Shown one piece after another: positions 45,789-52,789 of a stretch of 64,000 bases of DNA; positions within the stretch are counted from its first letter, which is position 1; the number at the start of each line of letters is the position of its first letter. The DNA is taken from the NCBI RefSeq assembly GCF_005280735.1, contig NZ_CP040077.1:434001-498000 (forward strand), in the 5' to 3' direction. The stretch comes from Trinickia violacea. GTDB taxonomy: Bacteria; Pseudomonadota; Gammaproteobacteria; Burkholderiales; Burkholderiaceae. The notes beneath the pieces are model-generated. The model worked only from the letters and a program-made list of their open reading frames with translations. It searched no databases and had not been told where the DNA came from. A program made the translations under genes and the position numbers.

Positions 45789-46105
45789 CGCAATACTCCT
45801 GGCATGAGTGTCGGCTTTGCAAATCCGCGAACATGGCATTGATCCGACAATTATATAGACCAGTTACGCTGCATATGCAATGCCAGGGTGGTGAAATAGC
45901 GGGCGACGTGCTGCGGGTTTTACCATTGTTATCCGTCCAGTCCTGCACCAAAGGCTGCACCTCGAACGATTCAACATTCCGTTCGAACTTCAGCAGGACT
46001 GGTGAAATCACGCTCCAGCGTCGATTCGAACATTGCACGTTGCACGGAAAAGCAATGTATGCCAGTCGCGACGAATGATGTAAAAAGTGAAAAATATTTG
46101 CTCGC
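45789..46105. other. Upstream region of the deaminase-like gene
   Basis: About 320 bp, AT-richer than the host average. A minus-strand frame of 138 codons runs through it (46140 to 45724), but it overlaps the start of the deaminase-like gene in another frame, has no ribosome-binding site and resembles nothing, so it is left out. Nested inverted repeats lie here (separate entry). Confidence 0.4.
45937..46002. repeat. Nested inverted repeats upstream of the deaminase-like gene
   Basis: Outer arms CCAGTCCTGC (45937-45946) and GCAGGACTGG (45993-46002) are perfect. Inner arms TCGAACG (45962-45968) and CGTTCGA (45980-45986) are also perfect. The structure lies about 150-215 bp upstream of the gene's start and could form an RNA hairpin or bind a regulator. 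Confidence 0.6.
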
Positions 46106-46125
46106 CAGTACAGTCGAGCGTTAGA
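46106..46125 (-). repeat. Inverted, diverged copy of the left-edge 20-bp repeat
   Basis: On the minus strand this reads TCTAACGCTCGACTGTACTG. It matches 14 of 20 positions of the unit repeated at 44478-44537, including AACGCT and TGTACTG. Its orientation is opposite to the left repeats and it sits at the right edge of the AT-rich islet, 18 bp before the next terminator. A chance match is not excluded. Confidence 0.4.
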
Positions 46126-46142
46126 AGCGAGAGTAGTCAAAG

Positions 46143-46174
46143 AAAATCGGGCGGCCTAGGCCGCCCGATTTTTT
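46143..46174 (-). terminator. Bidirectional terminator at the right edge of the islet
   Basis: Perfect palindrome AAATCGGGCGGCC / GGCCGCCCGATTT centred on TA, with T-runs on both sides. On the minus strand it serves the chemoreceptor gene ending at 46223. Confidence 0.85.
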
Positions 46175-46222
46175 TATCGCGCACGATGAGGTGCGCGCCT
46201 CCCTTTCTTATCGTGCCTGTCG

Positions 46223-48049
46223 TTAAGCCGCTGTCATCGCACCGGTTCGCGCGAGCTTGAATGCACCGACGCTCTGCGCGAGCGTTGCCGCCTGCTCCCG
46301 CAACTGGCTTGCTGCTGCAGCCGATTGCTCGACGAGCGCCGCGTTCTGCTGCGTCACATTGTCGAGCTGCGACAGCGCCTGATTCACTTGCCCCAGCCCC
46401 GTGCTCTGCTCGGAAGTCGCGACGCTGATTTCGCCAATCACGCTCGCGATGCTGCGCACGCCGTCGACGATTTCGTTCATCGTCGTGCCGGCCGTCTGCA
46501 CGAGTCCCGAACCCGCCTCGATCTTCTCCACCGATGAGTTGATCAGCTCCTTGATCTCCTTCGCGGCCTGGGCGCTGCGCTGCGCGAGCGCGCGCACTTC
46601 GCCGGCGACGACCGCGAAACCGCGCCCGTGCTCGCTGGCCCGTGCGGCTTCGACGGCCGCGTTGAGCGCGAGGATGTTGGTCTGGAACGCGATGCCGTCG
46701 ATCACGCCGATGATGTTCGCGATCTGCGTGGACGCCTGCGTGATCTCGTTCATGGTCGCGACCACCTCGGTGACGACCTGGCCGCCGCGCGTCGCGACGC
46801 TCGACGCCGATTCCGCGAGGCGGCTGACTTGATTGGCCGAGTCGGCCGAGTTGCGCGCGGTGCCGGCGATCTCTTCGAGCGCGGCCGCCGTTTCCTGCAG
46901 GCTCGACGCGGCGTGCTCGGTGCGGCTCGACAAGTCCTGATTGCCCTGCGCGATCTCGGCGCTCGCGACGTTCACCGACTCGCTGATCGCGCGGATCTGC
47001 AGCAGGATGTCGCTGATCTTCTCGGCGAAGACATTGAACGCGCGTGCGATTTGCGAGGCTTCGTCGTCGCCGTCCGCGGGCAGGCGGTGCGTGAGATCGC
47101 CGCTGCCCGAGCTCACGTCGACGAGCGCGTCGCGCACTTGCAGCACGCGTTTGAACGCCGCGTTCGTCAGCGCGCCGACGAGTGCCGCCGCGATCAGCGC
47201 GACGATGATGATCGCGATCACGGTGGTCGTCGCCACTGCGCGCATGCCGGCGGTCACGTCGGACTTGTCGAGCGCGAGGACGAAGCGCCAGTCGGTACCG
47301 GGAATCGGTTGCGACTGCAGCAGCTTGGTGGCGCCGTCGACCTTGGCCGCCATTGGCTCGGCCGCGTTCGAAAGCGCGCCGAGCGCGTCGGTCGTCAAAT
47401 CGGGCGACAGGTCCGTGGCGGGCTTCATGATGAGGTCGCTCTTGGCGGTCGCGAGCAGCTTGCCGGACTGGTCGACGAGGAAGGCGAAGCTCGCGGGCGT
47501 CGGGTGCACGGCGGCGACGACCGAGCTCACGCCGTCGAGGTACACGCTCGCCGCGATGATCCCTTTGAGCGCGCCATCGCGCATCACGGGCACTCCGAAA
47601 GACACGGCGTACTTGCCGTTCGAGGCGTCGGTGAACGGCGCGGTCACGATCAGATGGCCGGCCGCCAGCGTCTGCTTGTACCAGGGGCGCGCCGTCGGAT
47701 CGTAGCCGGGCGGCAGCGACGTGCCACCCGTGAACGCCGTCTTGTCGGGCAGGCCCAGCGTCACGACCTGGAAGTCGCCGGACTTGGCGAGCAGCTTGAG
47801 CGCATCGGTGGGGTCGCCTGCGCCGACATTGATCGTGTCGGCCAGCGCCTGGGCGACACGCGCCTTCCCCGAAACCCATTCTTCGATCGCCGTCGCGTTA
47901 CCGGTCGAAATGGATTTCAGGTTTTCGTCGATCGTCTGCTCGTTGTCCTTCTTGACGACGTAGTAGACGAGCCCCCCGGTTACCGCGAGCGCGGTGACGA
48001 CGATTGCGACACAAGTCGCCAGAATCCGCGTGCGAATCGATGCAAACAT
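46223..48049 (-). CDS. Methyl-accepting chemotaxis protein with a Cache sensor domain
   Basis: A 608-residue chemoreceptor. Membrane helix 1 is ILATCVAIVVTALAVTGGLVYYVV. The periplasmic dCache-type domain (about 35-275) contains RPWYKQTLAAGHLIVTAPFTDASNGKYAVSFGVPV. Membrane helix 2 is VATTTVIAIIIVALIAAALVGALT. A HAMP domain follows. The signalling domain has the highly conserved hairpin tip IIGVIDGIAFQTNILALNAAVEAARASEHGRGFAVVAGEVRALAQRSAQAAKEI. RPWY/Cache patterns often bind amino or carboxylic acids, but the ligand is not fixed. No CheR-docking pentapeptide is seen at the end (TGAMTAA). Transcription is by sigma-28 (separate entry). Confidence 0.95.
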   Translation of the reverse strand: MFASIRTRILATCVAIVVTALAVTGGLVYYVVKKDNEQTIDENLKSISTGNATAIEEWVSGKARVAQALADTINVGAGDPTDALKLLAKSGDFQVVTLGLPDKTAFTGGTSLPPGYDPTARPWYKQTLAAGHLIVTAPFTDASNGKYAVSFGVPVMRDGALKGIIAASVYLDGVSSVVAAVHPTPASFAFLVDQSGKLLATAKSDLIMKPATDLSPDLTTDALGALSNAAEPMAAKVDGATKLLQSQPIPGTDWRFVLALDKSDVTAGMRAVATTTVIAIIIVALIAAALVGALTNAAFKRVLQVRDALVDVSSGSGDLTHRLPADGDDEASQIARAFNVFAEKISDILLQIRAISESVNVASAEIAQGNQDLSSRTEHAASSLQETAAALEEIAGTARNSADSANQVSRLAESASSVATRGGQVVTEVVATMNEITQASTQIANIIGVIDGIAFQTNILALNAAVEAARASEHGRGFAVVAGEVRALAQRSAQAAKEIKELINSSVEKIEAGSGLVQTAGTTMNEIVDGVRSIASVIGEISVATSEQSTGLGQVNQALSQLDNVTQQNAALVEQSAAAASQLREQAATLAQSVGAFKLARTGAMTAA

Positions 48050-48100
48050 TGCGCTGTCCGTGAGTGTGGTTGGCTTGCCGGAGAAGAACGTATCTATGCG

Positions 48101-48128
48101 TTATCGGCAGGGGAGTCGAGGAACTTGA
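48101..48128 (-). promoter_or_regulatory. Sigma-28 (FliA) promoter of the chemoreceptor
   Basis: On the minus strand: TCAAGTTCC (-35, 48120-48128), 11 bases, GCCGATAA (-10, 48101-48108). This fits the class 3 flagellar promoter consensus, and the start near 48093 is 44 bp before the ATG at 48049. Confidence 0.8.
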
Positions 48129-48275
48129 AGCCGCGTTGTAAGCGGATGTGTGGTTTGGAAAGGAATGCGCGGCCGTTGTGGATAGCAATCGAGGATTTGT
48201 TAGAACGGCTCGCATCCGAAATCCCTATAGTCGGAAGCCTTACAGACAACTTCGCTTATCGACTGGGGCTTGGGC

Positions 48276-49316
48276 ATGATCCGACTGACTTCTTCATTCG
48301 CCGCAACGCGTGCGGCCGCTGCCGCCGCCGCGCTTATCGCACTGTCTGCCGTGCTTGTTCCTCACGCTTTCGCCGAAACCCGCGAAGTCGTGATCGCCTA
48401 TCAGGACATGGTCGTGCCGTGGCGCTACGCGCAGGCAACCGGCGAAGTCGAAAAAGCAACGGGCTACAAAGTCACTTACCGTAAGCTCGCGAGCGGCGCC
48501 GACGTCGTGCGTGCGCTCGCGTCGGGCTCGGTGCAGCTCGGCGAGGCGGGCTCCAGCCCGATCGCGGCGGGCCTTTCGCAAGGTGTCGATATCTCGCTCT
48601 TCTGGATTCTCGACAACATCAACGATGCGGAAGCGCTGGTCGCTCGCGACGGCTCCGGCGTGACGAGCGTGGCGGGCCTCAAAGGCAGGAAGATCGGCGT
48701 GCCGTATGTGTCGACTTCGCATTTCCATACGCTCGTCGCGCTGCAGAACGCGGGCATCAATCCTTCGGACGTCAAAATCGTCAATCTGCGTCCCGCCGAC
48801 CTCGCGGCTGCCTGGGATCGCGGCGACATCGACGCAACCTATATCTGGGACCCGGTACTCGCGAAGGTGAAGAAGAACGGCCGCGTGCTGATTACGTCGG
48901 GCGAGGTCGCGAGAGCGACGGGCAAGGCGACGTTCGACGGCTTCGTCGTCGACCGCAAGTTCGCGCGCGAGAACGCCGAGTTCGTGACGCGCTTCGTGAA
49001 GGTCCTGGCGGCGACAGATGCGAGCTATCGCGATCACCCGTCGGCCTGGAATGCGGCCTCGCCGCGGGCTGCCGCGGTCGCGCAGGAGTCGGGCGCGAAC
49101 GCGCAGGACGTGCCCGCGAGCCTCGCGCTCTACGCGTTTCCCACGCTTTCCGAACAAGCGTCGCCTGTGTGGCTCGGCGGTGGTGCGCAATCGGGTGCGG
49201 CGAAGTCGCTGGCGGCCACGGCGACGTTTCTGAAGGCCCAGGGCACGATTCAAAACGTTTTGCCCGACTACTCGACAGGTGTCGATCCGCAGTTCGTGCA
49301 ACGTGCGCTGCGTTGA
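48276..49316 (+). CDS. tauA: Taurine-binding protein of an ABC importer
   Basis: A 346-residue periplasmic binding protein of the TauA/SsuA type. The signal peptide is MIRLTSSFAATRAAAAAAALIALSAVLVPHAFA before ETREVVIAYQDMVVPWRYAQATGEVEKATGYKV. The TauA features are RKLASGADVVRALASGSVQLGEAGSSPIAAGLSQGVDISLFWILDNI and AWDRGDIDATYIWDPVLAKV. It binds sulfonates, most likely taurine. It starts the tauABC operon; no taurine dioxygenase (tauD) gene follows, so sulfonate use must be completed elsewhere. Confidence 0.92.
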   Translation: MIRLTSSFAATRAAAAAAALIALSAVLVPHAFAETREVVIAYQDMVVPWRYAQATGEVEKATGYKVTYRKLASGADVVRALASGSVQLGEAGSSPIAAGLSQGVDISLFWILDNINDAEALVARDGSGVTSVAGLKGRKIGVPYVSTSHFHTLVALQNAGINPSDVKIVNLRPADLAAAWDRGDIDATYIWDPVLAKVKKNGRVLITSGEVARATGKATFDGFVVDRKFARENAEFVTRFVKVLAATDASYRDHPSAWNAASPRAAAVAQESGANAQDVPASLALYAFPTLSEQASPVWLGGGAQSGAAKSLAATATFLKAQGTIQNVLPDYSTGVDPQFVQRALR

Positions 49317-49366
49317 ACGCCGCCGTGTGGCGAGAGATTCGGATATCGAAACGTTGAGGCTTCGAC

Positions 49367-50164
49367 ATGAACCGGCTCGAGATTCGACAGCTGCACGTCG
49401 CGTATGACAGCGCGCGGGGCCGCGCGGCGAACGTGGCGCTCGCCGACGTCAACCTGATCATCGACGCAGGCGAGTTCGTCGTCGCGCTGGGCGCTTCGGG
49501 ATGCGGCAAGAGCACGCTCCTCAACTGCATCGCCGGTTTCGTTCAGCCGACCGAAGGCGAAGTGCGCATGAATGAGCAACGGATTCGCGGTCCCGGCGCC
49601 GAACGCGGCGTCGTGTTCCAGAAGTACGCGCTGATGCCGTGGCTGAATGTGCTCGACAACGTGGCGCTCGGTTTGCGCTTCAAGGGGCAGGGCAAGCGCG
49701 AACGTGAACGCGTTGCGCGCGACACGCTCGCGCTGGTCGGCCTTGAACGATATGCGCGCGCGAGCGTGTATGAGCTGTCGGGCGGGATGCAGCAGCGCGT
49801 CGGCATCGCCCGCGCGCTCGCGAACGATCCGCAGGTGCTTCTGATGGACGAGCCGATGGGCGCGCTCGATGCGATGACGCGCGAGTCGATGCAGGAACTG
49901 GTGCTCGACGTCTGGGGGCGTACGCAGAAGACAGTGTTCTTCATCACGCACAGCGTCGAAGAGGCGCTGTTTCTTGCGACGCGCCTCGTCGTGATGACGC
50001 CGAGCCCGGGCCGCATCGCCGAGACGTTCGACTTGCCGTTTGCGCGGCGCTTTCTGCAATCGCGCGATGCCCGGGCAGTGAAGTCGTCGCCGGAATTCAT
50101 CGAGTGGCGCGAGCGGCTGGCGGCGCTGCTTCACCACCGCGTGTCGAATGAGGTCACGGCATGA
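49367..50164 (+). CDS. tauB: Taurine ABC transporter ATPase
   Basis: A 265-residue ATPase. Walker A is ALGASGCGKSTLLNCIAGF, the Q-loop is GVVFQKYALMPWLNV, the signature is ELSGGMQQRVGIARALA, Walker B is VLLMDEPMGALD and the H-loop is FFITHSVEEALF. The sequence MPWLNVLDNVALGL is typical of the TauB/SsuB/NrtD group. It begins 50 bp after tauA, and its stop overlaps the tauC start (ATGA). Confidence 0.95.
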   Translation: MNRLEIRQLHVAYDSARGRAANVALADVNLIIDAGEFVVALGASGCGKSTLLNCIAGFVQPTEGEVRMNEQRIRGPGAERGVVFQKYALMPWLNVLDNVALGLRFKGQGKRERERVARDTLALVGLERYARASVYELSGGMQQRVGIARALANDPQVLLMDEPMGALDAMTRESMQELVLDVWGRTQKTVFFITHSVEEALFLATRLVVMTPSPGRIAETFDLPFARRFLQSRDARAVKSSPEFIEWRERLAALLHHRVSNEVTA

Positions 50165-51048
50165 GCAGTCACGAATCGTTTGCCGAATCGGCACGCGGCG
50201 CTCAACGAGCCCCGGCGCCTTCTAGGCCTCGTCGCAGGCGTCGAAACGCGACGCCTGTGCGTTCCTATCGCTCGCCGGGCGAAGGACCGACTGCGGCATT
50301 GAGCGCGGCCTCCGTCGCCGTCCTGGTTGCGATCTGGTGGCTCGCCACGCATCTGCATTGGGTCGCGCCGCTTTTCTTGCCCTCGCCCGAATCCGTTTGG
50401 GCGGCGTTCATCGACGCGTGGCACGGCCGGATACAGGGCGGCTTGCCGCTCCCCGAGCATCTCGCATGGAGCACGCTGCGCGTATTCGGCGCGTTCCTGC
50501 TGGCGGCGTTGACGGCGGTGCCGGTCGGCATCCTGATGGGCGTGAGCCGCATCGCGCGCGGCTTGCTGGATGCGCCGCTCGAGTTCTATCGACCCTTGCC
50601 GCCGCTTGCGTATTTGCCGCTCGTCGTCATTTGGTTCGGCATCGACGAGACCGCGAAGATCGTCGTGATTTACCTCGCGTGCTTCGCGCCGATCGCGATG
50701 GCGGCGCGCGCGGGCGTGAAGAGCGCGACCGTCGAGCAGATCCATGCGGCGTATTCGCTGGGTGGCGGGTTCTGGCAGGTCGTGCGCTTCGTCGTTTTGC
50801 CGCCTGCGTTGCCGGAGATACTGACGGGCTTGCGCATCGCGATCGGCTTCGGCTGGACGACGCTGGTCGCCGCCGAGATGGTGGCCGCAACGGCCGGGCT
50901 CGGGCAGATGGTGCTCGATGCGTCGAGCTTTCTGCGCACCGATGTCGTGGTGATGGGCATTGTGCTGATCGGCGCGATCGCTTGGGGTTTCGATCTGGCG
51001 ATGCGCGGGCTCGAGCGCCGGCTCGTGCCTTGGAAGGGGCGGGGCTAG
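50161..51048 (+). CDS. tauC: Taurine ABC transporter permease
   Basis: A 295-residue inner-membrane permease with six predicted helices (e.g. LSAASVAVLVAIWWLATHL, STLRVFGAFLLAALTAVPVGILMGV). The EAA loop (the cytoplasmic contact to the ATPase) reads EQIHAAYSLGGGFWQVVRFVVLPPALPEILTGLRIAIGFGWTTLVAAEMV. A basic N-terminal tail of about 30 residues (PSRPRRRRRNATP) precedes the first helix. It ends the operon; no clear terminator is visible before the dctA control region. Confidence 0.93.
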   Translation: MSSHESFAESARGAQRAPAPSRPRRRRRNATPVRSYRSPGEGPTAALSAASVAVLVAIWWLATHLHWVAPLFLPSPESVWAAFIDAWHGRIQGGLPLPEHLAWSTLRVFGAFLLAALTAVPVGILMGVSRIARGLLDAPLEFYRPLPPLAYLPLVVIWFGIDETAKIVVIYLACFAPIAMAARAGVKSATVEQIHAAYSLGGGFWQVVRFVVLPPALPEILTGLRIAIGFGWTTLVAAEMVAATAGLGQMVLDASSFLRTDVVVMGIVLIGAIAWGFDLAMRGLERRLVPWKGRG

Positions 51049-51100
51049 GCAAACAGGCAAGACAACGCCGGCGATCTGGATCTCTGGACGCCGCCCTTCT

Positions 51101-51120
51101 GGAATTCCGGAAACCCGGAA
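51101..51120. promoter_or_regulatory. Candidate DctD-binding site upstream of dctA
   Basis: TTCCGG-AAAC-CCGGAA (51105-51120), overlapping the palindrome GGAATTCC (51101-51108). It lies about 100 bp upstream of the expected start of the sigma-54 promoter, a normal distance for an enhancer site. DctD is the obvious candidate protein because dctB and dctD follow. Confidence 0.5.
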
Positions 51121-51183
51121 CGGCGGCGCCCCGGCGCCTGAATAAATCCCTTAAAAATCAATCCTCTCCCGCCGCGTATCGAC

Positions 51184-51200
51184 TTGGCATCGCCCTTGCA
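51184..51200 (+). promoter_or_regulatory. Sigma-54 promoter of dctA
   Basis: TTGGCATCGCCCTTGCA: GG at 51186-51187 and GC at 51198-51199, exactly ten bases apart, as in the consensus TGGCACG-N4-TTGCW. The start would be near 51211, leaving about 217 bases of leader before the dctA start. DctD, encoded downstream, is a sigma-54 activator with an intact GAFTGA motif. Confidence 0.8.
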
Positions 51201-51255
51201 ATGTAAGACCCGCGGCCGCAACGGCCCGCCTACTTACAAAGCAAGGAGACAGCCG

Positions 51256-51285
51256 ATGATCGATTCCCCTGCCTGGCATTTCTGA
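51256..51285 (+). CDS. Nine-residue leader peptide in the dctA leader
   Basis: A miniature open frame coding MIDSPAWHF, preceded by AAGGAG with seven bases of spacing. This ribosome-binding site is better than that of dctA itself. It lies 45 bases after the predicted transcription start and 143 bases before dctA. It is too short for a functional protein, so a translation-linked control or spacing role is more likely. It is not known to me from other systems. Confidence 0.45.
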   Translation: MIDSPAWHF

Positions 51286-51427
51286 ACCCGTCGCTCGAGG
51301 CGACCTTTCGCGCCCTTTAGCGCCATTGCGCGCCCACGCCAAGCGACCGGCCTTCATTCGTTCGCGCCGTGCGCGGGATCGTACCGGCCACCGGCCCTTC
51401 GGCCCATCCATTCAGTCTGGAACCATC

Positions 51428-52711
51428 GTGAAGAAACCGTTCTATAAAGTCCTCTATGTCCAGGTGATCGCAGCGATCATCATCGGCATCCTCTTCGGCC
51501 ATTTTTCGCCTGATCTCGCAATCGACATGAAGCCGCTCGGCGATGGCTTCATCAAGCTCATCAAGATGGTGATCGGCCCGATCATCTTCTGCACGGTCGT
51601 CACCGGCATCGCGGGCATGCAGGACATGAAGAAGGTCGGGCGCGTGGGCGGCAAGGCGCTGCTTTACTTCGAAGTCGTCTCGACGTTCGCGCTCGTGCTG
51701 GGTCTCATCGCGACGCACGTGCTCAAGCCCGGCGTCGGCTTCAATGTCGATGTCGCCACGCTCAACGGCAAGGAAGTCGCGAGCTACGCGGCGAAGGCGC
51801 ATGGCCAGAGCACGGTCGACTTCTTCATGCACATCATTCCGAACACGGTCGTCGACGCGTTCGCGCAAGGCGAAATCCTGCAGATCCTGCTGGTCGCGAT
51901 GCTGTTCGGCAGCGTGCTCACGCAGCTCGGCGAGCGCGGCCGGATCGTCACCGATTTCATCGAAAGCATCTCGCACGTGTTCTTCGGCATCGTGCGCATC
52001 ATCACGAAGCTCGCGCCGATCGGCGCGTTCGGCGCGATGGCGTTCACGATCGGCAAGTACGGCGTCGGTTCGCTGTTGCCGCTGCTCAAGCTGATCGGCA
52101 CGTTCTATCTGACGTCGGTCGTGTTCGTGGTCGTGGTGCTCGGCATCATCGCGCGCCTGGTCGGCTTCAACATCTTCCGTTTCGTCGCCTACATCAAGGA
52201 AGAACTGCTGATCGTGCTCGGCACGAGCTCGTCGGAAGCGGCGCTGCCGCAGCTCATGCAGAAGCTCGAGAAGCTCGGCTGCTCGCGCTCGGTCGTGGGC
52301 CTCGTCGTGCCGACCGGCTACTCGTTCAACCTCGACGGCACCAACATCTACATGACGATGGCCGTGCTCTTCATCGCGCAAGCGACGAACACCGATCTCA
52401 CGCTCACGCAGCAGCTCACGCTGCTCGCCGTGACGATGATCACGTCGAAGGGCGCGAGCGGCGTCACGGGCGCGGGCTTCATCACGCTCGCCGCGACGCT
52501 CGCCGTGGTGCCGACGATTCCGCTCTCGGGCATGGTCCTCATTCTCGGCATCGACCGCTTCATGAGCGAGTGCCGCGCGCTGACGAACATCGTCGGCAAC
52601 GGCGTGGCGACGGTGGTCGTGTCGGCTTGGGAGAAGGAGCTCGACCGCGCCCAGCTCACGCGTGCCTTGCGCCGCGGTGACGTGACCGTCGACGAGACGG
52701 CCGCAGTCTAA
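51428..52711 (+). CDS. dctA: C4-dicarboxylate transporter DctA
   Basis: A 427-residue DAACS-family symporter importing succinate, fumarate and malate with cations. The start is the GTG at 51428 (product begins MKKPFYKVLYVQVIAAIIIGILFGHFSP). Family motifs are IKLIKMVIGPIIFCTVVTGIAG, the serine-rich loop LGTSSSEAALPQL, the substrate-site segment PTGYSFNLDGTNIYMTMAVLFIAQATN, and TSKGASGVTGAGFI. Upstream are a sigma-54 promoter and a leader with a minigene; downstream are its sensor and regulator. Confidence 0.97.
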   Translation: MKKPFYKVLYVQVIAAIIIGILFGHFSPDLAIDMKPLGDGFIKLIKMVIGPIIFCTVVTGIAGMQDMKKVGRVGGKALLYFEVVSTFALVLGLIATHVLKPGVGFNVDVATLNGKEVASYAAKAHGQSTVDFFMHIIPNTVVDAFAQGEILQILLVAMLFGSVLTQLGERGRIVTDFIESISHVFFGIVRIITKLAPIGAFGAMAFTIGKYGVGSLLPLLKLIGTFYLTSVVFVVVVLGIIARLVGFNIFRFVAYIKEELLIVLGTSSSEAALPQLMQKLEKLGCSRSVVGLVVPTGYSFNLDGTNIYMTMAVLFIAQATNTDLTLTQQLTLLAVTMITSKGASGVTGAGFITLAATLAVVPTIPLSGMVLILGIDRFMSECRALTNIVGNGVATVVVSAWEKELDRAQLTRALRRGDVTVDETAAV

Positions 52712-52789
52712 AGCGATCAGCGGGACGGCGTCGCGCGGTGCGCGGCGCCAGATCGCGACACCACGCGGCACCCTGATCCACTCGAAGCA

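Noticed and set aside
45724..46140. 138-codon frame upstream of the deaminase-like gene
   Set aside because: It overlaps the deaminase start in another frame, lacks a ribosome-binding site, and its sequence resembles nothing. The region holds inverted repeats instead.
46628..48484. Plus-strand frame (about 618 codons) antisense to the chemoreceptor
   Set aside because: It is a shadow of the receptor gene with Arg-rich low-complexity sequence, and it would also overlap the tauA start.
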